NCBI RefSeq assembly: GCF_016613475.2 | Contig: NZ_CP071517.1 | Location: forward strand, 2,604,001-2,668,000 | Length of the DNA: 64,000 bases | Reading direction: 5' to 3' | From: Lysobacter arenosi | GTDB taxonomy: Bacteria; Pseudomonadota; Gammaproteobacteria; Xanthomonadales; Xanthomonadaceae | In this document: piece by piece, positions 55,201-62,286 of the stretch | Layout of the letters: every line of letters begins with the position of its first letter | Position numbering within the stretch: position 1 is the stretch's first letter | Position numbers and translations under genes: made by a program | The notes under the pieces: generated by a model | What the model was told of the DNA's origin: nothing | The model's input: only the letters and a program-made list of their open reading frames with translations | The model's database searches: none

Positions 55201-56567
55201 AGCGCTCTATCGGCATCCTTCTCAAGACCGAGAGAAAAGAGACTGGAATGGGGCTGGGGCGGTTGCAGGTGCTGCAGGTCGACGTGCGCCAGCCTCATGC
55301 CGCCGAGCGACGCACCGAGTAGGCGGGGAAGCGTAAAGCTCTTCGTGGGTTCCGCCACGAATGCGGAGGTGTCCTTTAGGCCGGACAGGGCCTGCCGCCC
55401 ACCCACGCTGCAGCTCACCCGGAAGTCGGTTGACTCGGCGTTCCACACATCGGTGATGACACCCTCAATCGTGCTGCAAATGTGCATCCCACTCTCGTAG
55501 GCAATCCACCCCAACTCGTCCCGGGCACGAATCTCGACTTGAAGGCCCTGCCCTTGATCGGCACCCACGCGCAGATCACCTGCCGCCCGACCTTGTTGGA
55601 TTGCCTTCAACGCGGCCCGCTGACGGATAACGAACCCAGGAATGGCCCCGCCGGTGGTCGCGTAGATCGCAACACTGGGGAACCGTCGCAACCCGTCACT
55701 CTTGGACTCTTCGTCAGCCTCCTCGAACAGCATCGGGCTCATTTTCGCAGTCGAGAATCCCAAGAGCGGCAGGGAGGAACGCAACAGCTGGCGCTTGCTT
55801 GGCCAGTGCTTCGGAGGAATCCAACCCGAGGAGCCGGCGCGCTGCGAGAAATCAAATTGGCCAAGAATGGAGGACTTCGCAGCGTTCGCTTCAGATGGTG
55901 TTCTGATCTTGGATCCGGCGAACGTGCAGGTATCGAACGCCAATCCGTCGGTCTGTTCGTCGTGACCCGGTGCCGGCTGACCAGCAGCGAAGATCAGGGA
56001 GAACTCACAGAAGGCCGTTTGGTGTACCGCTTGGTCGGCGTCCAGTGGCGTAACCAACGGCACAGCGAGATCGAATCGAACGCTCGCGTCATCGGGTTGG
56101 CCAATTCGCACCCTACTACGCTTAACCTTCCCTTCACGCTGATAGGTGGCGAGTACAGGCAGCCGCAACGTAAGAGGCGGTGGCCTATCTCTCGTGCTTG
56201 GCGAGGCGGCGAACTGGTCCAGAACCGTGACACCCAGAAATTCCAGTCGCACCCCTTGGACCTGGTGAGTGCCCTGCCCGCCAAAACGCAGGGCAATCGG
56301 CGTGTCCGCCTGAATGAACCGCGCGTGCAAGTCTTCGATGGAAAGCTGGTACAGGTTCTCCAGCGCATCCAGCGGGTCGGTGAACGGAGCCGTCGCCGTC
56401 CCGGGCACCCAAACTACACACGCGGCATATAGGTCTGGCTGCGTTGCGTAGCGCACGTAGTGGATTTCGACCGCGCCCGTTCGGGCTGTGCCAACCGGCG
56501 CCGCACCAGGAATCGGCGGCCATTGAAAGGTGCCATAGGCACGAAAGCCAAGAAAGCGCGGTTCCAT
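49266..56567 (-). CDS. Giant coiled-coil protein with hydrophobic C-terminus (2433 aa)
   Basis: 2433 aa, not recognised. Layout by eye: a beta/loop-rich N-terminal half (about 1-1340); a long Ala/Gln/Glu-rich helical, coiled-coil-like rod at about 1355-1950 (MGAVKQAMDALRN, LQQALKKAHADLEQLRKS, EIDGAIKALQDAAGLLP); a beta-rich segment (about 2010-2240); and a Gly-rich hydrophobic region at about 2240-2370 (FFFTVFIIGGTGWLTVDVEY, AGAGGSASIGFAFAGVTGSV, VSMVVLIVGVVDVLR) that could enter a membrane. No signal peptide. The rod-plus-hydrophobic-tip plan is seen in pore-forming and tethering proteins, but there is no homology claim. Start ATG 56567 has AAGGAAA; a frame start at 56606 lacks a site. Confidence 0.8.
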   Translation of the reverse strand: MEPRFLGFRAYGTFQWPPIPGAAPVGTARTGAVEIHYVRYATQPDLYAACVVWVPGTATAPFTDPLDALENLYQLSIEDLHARFIQADTPIALRFGGQGTHQVQGVRLEFLGVTVLDQFAASPSTRDRPPPLTLRLPVLATYQREGKVKRSRVRIGQPDDASVRFDLAVPLVTPLDADQAVHQTAFCEFSLIFAAGQPAPGHDEQTDGLAFDTCTFAGSKIRTPSEANAAKSSILGQFDFSQRAGSSGWIPPKHWPSKRQLLRSSLPLLGFSTAKMSPMLFEEADEESKSDGLRRFPSVAIYATTGGAIPGFVIRQRAALKAIQQGRAAGDLRVGADQGQGLQVEIRARDELGWIAYESGMHICSTIEGVITDVWNAESTDFRVSCSVGGRQALSGLKDTSAFVAEPTKSFTLPRLLGASLGGMRLAHVDLQHLQPPQPHSSLFSLGLEKDADRALFALFSPVVSKQWKELEQWAQLGSDGPPFNRTQYRASMQSEDVTLDGTSPLIAARCRARWPLLVLEHRQSTKAHVPVILAHAASHKEDEEDQYWFSVELRSPENRVGTRSPHQLALGGFFFEHLGEDGVSLVDATSGARASRLRLNPRAPLTLPNGEQVSTADVFSELNLRVDRVMPVALDAPRFGYDRTSPPVMLHSDPAAKGRYTLSLKERIAPDTERWLTAELLEQVESANSRGSTVVLSTEPFAFFRAHYRPLEARGGQDTVVVAVYDSRTWEWQTKQLDTVYHYTLPPQSIGESMDKPGRLELHDAPGQPPEDDFLPPMDPGETAVSIPKRRSVDFRLTPPTDLWVRPADVERQFVLPEWAAARLYRQRAELGLGVALEALRTEFLYGLPMSVQPALEQGPARRARVAEIEALLGRPVSVPGEGDTPWRRIVNAYARRLERLEVWADEPASSVLFAPARFRQSARFALRTTALHRAPIAELDAPAESPTQLIPGLSPRLHPAGLRGGALWPFESRNILAMLLEAPASDGGTVEGIALGVLGGDADQMAAFCNRRVRIISETRGGFVQRQQVEVIGRIAVWWHRAKHVIVYERTVNPSAQFTPEEALKTRSRRPVLRKVREYIELLQPERRYPDAPGAAPLHGSFLRALRFNQKQIAVDSLWAEDVDEIVGGSPRPVGWAVPLWNRHAALLRPQVYGRPDIAFVCAAEGEEATESAQECLNPENLYFFADTTDGATDDTDAWAPRARIDYPNLPVPRYKWPVPAYHPEDAASDRPAPNAEATPPGHYRYTWRLAPPSLRTPVNAHRGDKPLYAALETLTFSRAGRAPAAAELPEFRTLETALAMSGASLAACPVKGDWGSSGHADLDQARHVIAAVRFPRDAPQDADERERLKAAMGAVKQAMDALRNPAGALRQQVHAYQDKCRQLKGDLGPVPSECAQLGRRLSAAMDAKRLALGQQLQVWDAEFAAELERQLMVPTAQGFWNSKEDLKKELRRRLLAELRPALAATTLELGSARRGIVAVRTAIADTRTSLQQALKKAHADLEQLRKSIDHDAPWSQQRRSDFQARLAVLFQRAAGLAESAVEDAQRRMAAETDSFSEQVGVHAARALAHVAARENALQAGLHELQQDVQVMLRTLQSQLSNGDTQVGKAIGALQTHHDDPATPDDQKTVCQTLLTRLAAIRQQLSTATQQFNRVEQDWTRYTATIGEGIGQASTDARAAMVVARDEIDGAIKALQDAAGLLPASVIAASRIELEKAHLAFSAMVEHLLVRIGRDSHWAEAVIQAAHESIDGVDGLSARAENLVNEASAVAERWVIELEADLEAVEQQLAPEALAAALVDQLTAVVVEPGVEALDASWFRSGDLAVDVAATLRAASSQLLQQALAWIQSGTALAGKLIQHVETACSAIGEGLDKFLDETADAFVSRFPEFDGTFAAWVQDADSILDNAEEYKELLKAFTTFEQDSRDVVARLAATTDQAQRYGARVVDAISRIGEGNLMSAPGNILRALAAAGSPPELPNLDFARERLAYYYGMVDGHVDTTPVEAWFGRLGDEIKAIGLSLPFDRIGHQLMAVDLSKFDIGRILRSCGGMKFDRLFKGCRLPRGAADAIHVSHDFDKKNYRAWLQIEVDAPLEGRNSLFSCGPFSLDAVNSRARAVLRVEASKDTDEVARQARSSFETDFEMVVAGQVMVTLQQVVVRYDDSGSLKVDFDPKKIKLNPTLQFIQNTLGSIIPDEIGGLTVIKHNGLPVGLEHLFSMPPMSLMFGTSGVQNIQISNQFQLIAYPDFLIANRFSLARPDLPFFFTVFIIGGTGWLTVDVEYRPFNQGLLVVVDAGAGGSASIGFAFAGVTGSVAISVSVALTYRKLIGHAGGGLTVSMVVLIVGVVDVLRIATAYLTILLRLSYKENGDIDAYGSFRIKIRICRFVTISAGGQARYAMTGGKKQSSSQTSTSVEVSPVAYDKAKKLITGQGS

Positions 56568-56626
56568 GAGGTTTCCTTCGCTGAAGCAGTCGCCGGAATC
56601 CGGCATCTGCCAAGACTTCGAATGCG

Positions 56627-57511
56627 CTAGAACAGTATGTCGATCGACGATCTTCCAACGGAACGCAAGTTAGCGGTGACGTGCGCCGTAGCCCGAGGCG
56701 CCGCCTCCAGATAGTTCCGTATGTGCGGGTGGTTGTAGGGATTCGGGTTCGCGCACGAGAACGCGATATCAAACGTCGGGCTTCGAGCCGCGAAGCCGCG
56801 AAGCAAGTGGCGCGTGGTGCGGTTCCAGTCCGACTTGGAGCCATGGTGAAACGCAACCAGTCCGCGAAGCAGGTGCGCGCCACCGAGGTACTGCTTGTAA
56901 TGACCTACGGCGTGCAGCGGAGCGTCTCCCGGCAGCAGAATCACTGACTTGTCCTCTGCTCTGACGATCGAGCACGCTAGGCCTGTGAGATTGCAGTCTT
57001 CGTGTGAAGCCGGAGGCCGAGGCGCCGAGCCGATCTTCTCCCACCAGAAGGCATCTCCGTTGCTAGCAACGAAGCACTTTGCGTTACCCACCCACTTCTC
57101 GGGAACGCAGTAGATCTCGTCGAGATCCGCCGAGAACATGACCGCTCGGGGAGAAGTGAGCTGGCGCGGAACCAACCAGGTAGCCTGCCGCGCCGCACCG
57201 CCCCGCCTGGCCGAGAACCAGTGGTCTTCATCCCAATGGGTCAGTACGAGTAGCGAGCCTGGACGCACCGGCATGGTTTTATCGATTCTTTGCGCGCCCC
57301 TTACGGCGAAAGGATTTCCCTGACGTCCGCCATAGTCGATCTGGAGAAAAGGTGCTTCATCCTGGTCGAGCAAGGCAACGGCATCGCCCTGACCGACGTC
57401 GTAGACCCTCACGCCCGTTACGCGGGTAACGCCGGCCATGGGCTCGACGCTCGAGACGCTTGACAGCTCCGCCGAGGCGATTATCCGACGAATTCGGCTA
57501 GCTATTCGCAT
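56627..57511 (-). CDS. MBL-fold hydrolase, ComEC-C-terminal type (third of three)
   Basis: 294 aa from ATG 57511. VTGVRVYDVGQGDAVALLDQ (about 31-50) is the typical start of the ComEC/Rec2-like metallo-beta-lactamase group; metal site LTHWDEDHW (H92, D94, D96, H97; HxDxDH instead of HxHxDH); LLPGDAPLHA and FHHGSKSDWN are the downstream boxes. Expected to hydrolyse phosphodiester or related bonds. ATG 57511 overlaps the upstream stop (57502) by 10 nt; ATG 57439 would begin right at the fold and is an alternative. No signal peptide. Confidence 0.85.
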   Translation of the reverse strand: MRIASRIRRIIASAELSSVSSVEPMAGVTRVTGVRVYDVGQGDAVALLDQDEAPFLQIDYGGRQGNPFAVRGAQRIDKTMPVRPGSLLVLTHWDEDHWFSARRGGAARQATWLVPRQLTSPRAVMFSADLDEIYCVPEKWVGNAKCFVASNGDAFWWEKIGSAPRPPASHEDCNLTGLACSIVRAEDKSVILLPGDAPLHAVGHYKQYLGGAHLLRGLVAFHHGSKSDWNRTTRHLLRGFAARSPTFDIAFSCANPNPYNHPHIRNYLEAAPRATAHVTANLRSVGRSSIDILF

Positions 57512-58224
57512 TTCCAAGGATCTCGTGCGTGATCTTCACTTGCCGCTGCTACTGTGCTTTCCAAATCCGGGGCGAGGGGGGCGGGCGGGACGGGCATTCG
57601 GTCGTTCTCTCTCCCGCGTGAGTCGAAACGAGCATCCGGAATGTGCTTCATCGAAAAGATGTCACGCAGGCGAGTCTCGATCCGAGGGTCGACCGGCAGG
57701 AGCATGTCAATCCTTGCGACCCTTTGGTCACCGCCCGGAATGTCTCCGACCAGAACGAAGGGTTCACTTCCAGACACGGGCGATGCAGCGTCATCGGATA
57801 CCTGCAGGTAGTGCCAACTGCCAGGCTCAAGCAGCGTCTGCAGTTCCGCGAGCAAGTCGGACGATCGCGATACGTACAGGTCAACTACCGGCATCGCCAC
57901 TTGGGTCAGATGCGCGCGCAAGTGCTGCAATCTACGTTCCCGTTGACGAGGGGACGGCCGTGGTGAGAGTTCCTCGAAGTTGCCCATCTGCTCAAGGAAC
58001 TGTGAGGAGACAGGGCCGGACATTCGCACCCGGTAGTGCATTCGATTCCTTTTGAGAAGTTCCGGCAGTTCAGTGGGAAGGGCCGCCCCGTAAGGTCCAT
58101 CCCAGTTATCCGGTTGTCCGGATAGCCACCCCGCCTCCTCAACATAGCTGAAGTAGCGCGTGGCCGACGCAGAGCGCTCGACCAGCAGGTCGAGTTGGGT
58201 GTACAGGTCGCCAAGCATCAACAT
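57502..58224 (-). CDS. Unknown protein of the MBL/DUF2235 locus
   Basis: 240 aa, not recognised. N-terminal helical part (MLMLGDLYTQLDLLVERSAS), a mixed core (HYRVRMSGPVSSQFLEQMGN; MPVVDLYVSRSSDLLAELQT) and a beta-rich segment with SEPFVLVGDIPGGDQRVARI; the C-terminal 30 residues are charged and Pro-rich. Cytoplasmic. Start at ATG 58224 is uncertain, since no clear Shine-Dalgarno is seen; the frame is open further up, overlapping the DUF2235 gene. Its stop overlaps the next MBL gene. Confidence 0.65.
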   Translation of the reverse strand: MLMLGDLYTQLDLLVERSASATRYFSYVEEAGWLSGQPDNWDGPYGAALPTELPELLKRNRMHYRVRMSGPVSSQFLEQMGNFEELSPRPSPRQRERRLQHLRAHLTQVAMPVVDLYVSRSSDLLAELQTLLEPGSWHYLQVSDDAASPVSGSEPFVLVGDIPGGDQRVARIDMLLPVDPRIETRLRDIFSMKHIPDARFDSRGRENDRMPVPPAPLAPDLESTVAAASEDHARDPWKCE

Positions 58225-58265
58225 GGTCGCATTCGCGTGGAACAGTGGGCTCAAGGTGGTTGTAG

Positions 58266-59267
58266 TCAGGGCACGTTTGCGGGCCGGTAGTCGGCATTCG
58301 CCCGCCTCCGGCACATTACCGATTCATGGATCGACTCGGACGGATCTATCACGCAAGTCGGGCGCAACATCCTGCCCATCGCCCGATACAGCGGGTTCAT
58401 GGAGTCGGCCAGATAGGAGTCGCAGCGCGCTTGGTAGAATGCTAGGTAATTCGTGTCGAACTCCAGCCCGAGCGCGGTGGCACGATCGACGATCCAGTGT
58501 AGAGCCCCATTGGCCAGGCCGTCGGGGGAGTAGCCTCCGCCGACGTTGCAATGGACGCCGGGAAACCACGATTGCTGCAGCACGCCCGTCCATCCGGTAG
58601 GCCGCGTCCATACGCTCGGCGCGAACGCCTTGCGTTGCTCGTCCACGGCCAATGCCTGGTACGCGTGCTGGATGGACGGATTCAGCCCGATGTCGTGGTA
58701 ACGGTATTTACGCTTGTTGAATAGCTGTCCAAGTACGCCGGGCGCGCCGAGCGCACCGACCGTGTCCCACACGCCGATCATGCGGATGGGTGGGCACGGC
58801 CGCGTGCCGCGGACCCTGCGGTTGGCGTGTTCCCATTGGGTCGTGCCGGGGCCTTGCTGGCGCTCGTAGCAGGCGTATAGCTCGGGCACGAAGTAGTCGT
58901 CGTCCTTCTCCACCAAGCCGATCATCCACATGAAACCGGCGAGCGTACGAACGGTGAAAGCCCCCCGGCTGAAGCCGAACAGGTAGATCTCGTCGCTTGG
59001 TGAATAGTTGTAGAGGATGGATCTATACAGCTCGCGGACGTTGCTCTCGATTCCATGCCCAAAGGCACCGCCGGTGTACTTGTCCAGGCCCTCGCCGGTG
59101 CCGACGCCATCGTCGTAGATCACGATCTGGTCGATGCCCGCGACCGTCCCCGGAAGCACGGCCCGCGCGAGCTTGGTGACGTTGGTCGGACGACGCTTCC
59201 CGGATTCCTTGTCGACCTGGTCCCGGATGTTCCAGGTTCCGTCCGCGCAGATCACGATTCGCTTCAT
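58266..59267 (-). CDS. DUF2235 alpha/beta hydrolase (Tle1-like)
   Basis: 333 aa. MKRIVICADGTWN opens the DUF2235 family; nucleophile elbow GFSRGA with Ser100; GVWDTVGALGAPG, PGVHCNVGGGYSPDGLANGALHW (given as GVHCNVGGGYSPDGLANGAL) supply the other conserved blocks, including the probable catalytic Asp/His region. Close relatives include T6SS phospholipase effectors of the Tle1 group. There is no T6SS gene, VgrG, PAAR or cognate immunity lipoprotein in the window, so a T6SS role is unsupported. GGGAG precedes ATG 59267. Confidence 0.88.
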   Translation of the reverse strand: MKRIVICADGTWNIRDQVDKESGKRRPTNVTKLARAVLPGTVAGIDQIVIYDDGVGTGEGLDKYTGGAFGHGIESNVRELYRSILYNYSPSDEIYLFGFSRGAFTVRTLAGFMWMIGLVEKDDDYFVPELYACYERQQGPGTTQWEHANRRVRGTRPCPPIRMIGVWDTVGALGAPGVLGQLFNKRKYRYHDIGLNPSIQHAYQALAVDEQRKAFAPSVWTRPTGWTGVLQQSWFPGVHCNVGGGYSPDGLANGALHWIVDRATALGLEFDTNYLAFYQARCDSYLADSMNPLYRAMGRMLRPTCVIDPSESIHESVMCRRRANADYRPANVP

Positions 59268-59347
59268 CTTGACCAACTCCCTCGGCGTCAGAGGTCCCGT
59301 GACCTTGTGAACGGTGGCGCGAGCCGGCCAGGGCCGCCTCACGCGGA

Positions 59348-60523
59348 CTACAGAGTGAGATCGACGTGCGTGCCAGGGGCCCCGTCAGTCGTCACCAGTT
59401 CGGAACAACGGCGTCGCAATTCCGTCAGCAGCGCCGTATCCGGAACGGGATTTTTGGTGCCGTAGATGTTGCGTTTGGTAGACACAAGAATTTTGGCCTG
59501 TCCTGCCCGCTTCACCGGGAGCAAGGTATCGAGCAGATCGAGCGGCGTGCCGTTGTGGCTGCCGTGGTGGGAAACCTTCATGAAGTCCACTGGTTTGAGA
59601 TCCTTGCCGCTGTGCTGGCGGATCTTTTCCCAACTCTCCAACTCGGCGTCGCCTGGCAGCAAGAGGCGTTTGCTCACGGCCTCGATCAGCAAGCACAATG
59701 AGGTGTTGTTCTGTGCTTTGTCCAAGAAGCGCGCGGCAGCCACCCCCTCTTCCCGGATCGCGCGTCGCAGGCGATGGAAATCACTGGCCGAACAGCCGGG
59801 CAAGGAACCATCATCGCCCCTGGCTACGTTAGCGAAGTCCCAAGCGAAGCCGTCGCTGGGGCGCCGCGCCTTGGCGGCATTGGGTTGCCGAGCCAACGTA
59901 TCCATGAAGGCTCGCGTCCGCCCGCTGCTGCCGTAGTAGACACTCGTGTCTTTCTCAGGCGCCAGTACACGCACCCTAATCGACGGCGACCATTTTGCCG
60001 TTCCCGCGCCTTTGCCGCGCGCAAGATACAGCGGCGGCTGCTTGCCCAAGCCCCTCAGGTAGTCGATCCGATCCTTATTGGAAAGATTGTTGATCAGTAA
60101 CGAGCGGAAGGCAGGATGCAGCACTAGCCCTTTCTTCGTGGCACTGTCGGCGAACGACGACACCGTCTCGTGTAGCCGCTTCTGCAGTTTGGCCTTGGGA
60201 TAGTCGGCGTAGTAATCAGGATGGCTTGGCAGGCCCATCCAGATCCGATCGATGTCCATCTTGTCGAATATCTCCCGCTCCCGATAGAACCCTTCCATGT
60301 GATCCAGGTGTTCGTGGGTGACCACGACCAGATCGAGGTGGCCGTTGCACGTAGCGGCAATGTCCCGGGCGATCGCCGGGAATCGCTCCAGGCTGACCGC
60401 GTCGTTCGGTGCGCGACCGAAATCGACAAGAACATGGCGTGTCTGCTTCTTGTCAGGCAGACGTAGCAGGATGCAGTCGCCAAACCCAACCACATAGGCG
60501 CGGATCTCAATGCTCGCGGTCAT
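59348..60523 (-). CDS. MBL-fold hydrolase (second of three)
   Basis: 391 aa. Metal site VVTHEHLDHMEG (H70, H72, D74, H75: canonical HxHxDH), LLPGDAELESW, and KVSHHGSHNGTPLDLL (about 305-320 region). The N-terminus IRAYVVGFGDCILLRLPD is of the ComEC-like kind. An insert of about 110 residues between the site and LLPGD carries a basic patch (LQKRLHETVSSFADSATKKG). The start ATG 60523, with GGGGGAG, overlaps the protease stop (60507) by 17 nt, implying coupling. Cytoplasmic by sequence. Confidence 0.87.
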   Translation of the reverse strand: MTASIEIRAYVVGFGDCILLRLPDKKQTRHVLVDFGRAPNDAVSLERFPAIARDIAATCNGHLDLVVVTHEHLDHMEGFYREREIFDKMDIDRIWMGLPSHPDYYADYPKAKLQKRLHETVSSFADSATKKGLVLHPAFRSLLINNLSNKDRIDYLRGLGKQPPLYLARGKGAGTAKWSPSIRVRVLAPEKDTSVYYGSSGRTRAFMDTLARQPNAAKARRPSDGFAWDFANVARGDDGSLPGCSASDFHRLRRAIREEGVAAARFLDKAQNNTSLCLLIEAVSKRLLLPGDAELESWEKIRQHSGKDLKPVDFMKVSHHGSHNGTPLDLLDTLLPVKRAGQAKILVSTKRNIYGTKNPVPDTALLTELRRRCSELVTTDGAPGTHVDLTL

Positions 60524-62225
60524 GCTGCTCCCCCGAGTGGTGGTGACGCATTGCCGCATTGCGTTTCAAGCATACGCGGCCGCGATCAACCGTAGCGGAA
60601 ACGGCAGCGCCACCGATGCTGGGAGCGCCGATCCCAGCCATTGCGTCGGCAATGGCTAGATTCCCGGACTGCACGAGATAGGCGGCGTAGTCTTTGAGTT
60701 CTCTGATTCGCTGCGGGGTCGATGGAACCAGTGCGGCGTGCAGGTAGTTGCCATTGGCGTCGAACACCAGCGTGCCTCCACACCACAGCGGAAGGAACGT
60801 GCCGTTCAAGCCATGGAAGCGGGCGCCGGAGAGCTTTACGTCCTCGCTCCAGGTGAACTCGATGACGTGTTCCTTCGGTGGCCGATAGCCACTCTTCGTC
60901 TGCTTGTTGGTGCGATATACCGACGTGACCGACAGATTGGCAGCGTACGGAATACGAAAAAGATCGCGATGACGATCGAGGAAGCGATAGGCATCGGCCG
61001 GGGTCGACGCCTCTTCGGCGATGTTGCGCCCGCGCAGCGCGTACTGGACCTGGGCGCGCACATCGGCTTCCTCGGTCGGCAGCGCGATTCCACGGGCATC
61101 AAACAGCTCACGCAGTTTTTTTCTGATGCCCATCACGTCGTAGGGATACGCCACCTCTTGAGCACGCAGTACCGCCCGAGCGTACTCATCGTAGCGGAGG
61201 TCTACCGGTGGGCAGTAGTCGATACCGCGGAACATCACACCCGCCGTGATCGTTGCAGCTCGAATGAGTGCTTTCATCGAGTAGTACTCTGCCCTGCCCG
61301 TGTCGGTGACGGCACCGTTTTCCTGCTCCAGCGCCTTACGGATCCTCGGGTAGAGGTATTCAAGAAGGTCGTAATAGACGCCGGTCAGCACTTCGGACCA
61401 GTCGTGTTCTTCGAAGGTCTTCAGCAAATTCTTATCGATCTTGCGGTTGTTCCAGGCGCCGCGCAGGTAAGCCGCGTCGGGTAGCCCGCGCAGGGCAGCG
61501 CCGAACTCGCTGGCGATCGCCGAGACAACGTTCATTGGATCGAGCTTCTCGGGCCCTCCCCTAGTGACCACGCGCGCGGTTTCGCGGGTTCCGAGGCTGG
61601 CCATCATTGCGACGGCATCGCCGAAATACTCATGGAAGCCTGCGGTCTCTCGCGAAGTCACTTCGTTGTAGCCGGGCTTGAGTCCGTCCAGCACAGCATG
61701 GCCGAGTTCGTGAGCGATGATGTCGTGCGACAGGCAGGTATAGACCGGCTTGCCGTCCATTCCTTCGAAGTAGAAGAAGTGCAGAGCGCCCGAGGCGCGG
61801 TCGTAGAACGCGTTTTGGTCGTAACCGGCGTGCGGGATCAAGAGCAGCCGGCCCGACTGCGTCGCCCAAGGCACGGTTCGCCCTAGAAGGAATTCGTCTT
61901 CGATCATAGCCAGGGTGCGCTCGACGATTGCCCAGACATTGACCTGGTGGAACTGGAAGTTCTCCAGAAGCTTCTCTCCCGAGAGCGCCGCGATTCCCTT
62001 GTAGGAGCCGTTCTTCTGCAACACCGCTGGCGCGAAAAGCACATCGAGATCGGCGTTGTAGTCGACCACCACGGAATGCGGCCCGGTCGGTCCGGTGCCC
62101 GGCGTCGGGCAATCGATGTCGATCTGGATTGGCCACAAGCTATCGCGACGCGCCACGAGAGGATCTTTGGGTAGGATCTTGACTCGAACCTTGCCGGGGC
62201 TGGGTTCACGCTTCGTGCTGGCCAT
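60507..62225 (-). CDS. Gluzincin-like zinc metallopeptidase
   Basis: 572 aa. Zinc motif HELGH at 172-176 (IIAHELGHAVLDGL), with the third ligand probably Glu in FHEYFGDAVAM 27 residues later, as in the M4/thermolysin clan (ExxxD). No signal peptide or propeptide is visible: it begins STKREPSPGKVRVKILPKDP, so it is presumably made active or stored in the cytoplasm. The last 150 residues are a separate beta-like part (VYRTNKQTKSGYRPPKEHVI). Start ATG 62225; GTG 62234 is possible. It shares operon-like spacing with MBL genes on both sides. Confidence 0.82.
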   Translation of the reverse strand: MASTKREPSPGKVRVKILPKDPLVARRDSLWPIQIDIDCPTPGTGPTGPHSVVVDYNADLDVLFAPAVLQKNGSYKGIAALSGEKLLENFQFHQVNVWAIVERTLAMIEDEFLLGRTVPWATQSGRLLLIPHAGYDQNAFYDRASGALHFFYFEGMDGKPVYTCLSHDIIAHELGHAVLDGLKPGYNEVTSRETAGFHEYFGDAVAMMASLGTRETARVVTRGGPEKLDPMNVVSAIASEFGAALRGLPDAAYLRGAWNNRKIDKNLLKTFEEHDWSEVLTGVYYDLLEYLYPRIRKALEQENGAVTDTGRAEYYSMKALIRAATITAGVMFRGIDYCPPVDLRYDEYARAVLRAQEVAYPYDVMGIRKKLRELFDARGIALPTEEADVRAQVQYALRGRNIAEEASTPADAYRFLDRHRDLFRIPYAANLSVTSVYRTNKQTKSGYRPPKEHVIEFTWSEDVKLSGARFHGLNGTFLPLWCGGTLVFDANGNYLHAALVPSTPQRIRELKDYAAYLVQSGNLAIADAMAGIGAPSIGGAAVSATVDRGRVCLKRNAAMRHHHSGEQHDREH

Positions 62226-62286
62226 ATCGTGCACCGCACCTGGGATGAATGATTGCCGCGACGGGTGTATTCGGCACGACGGCGCG

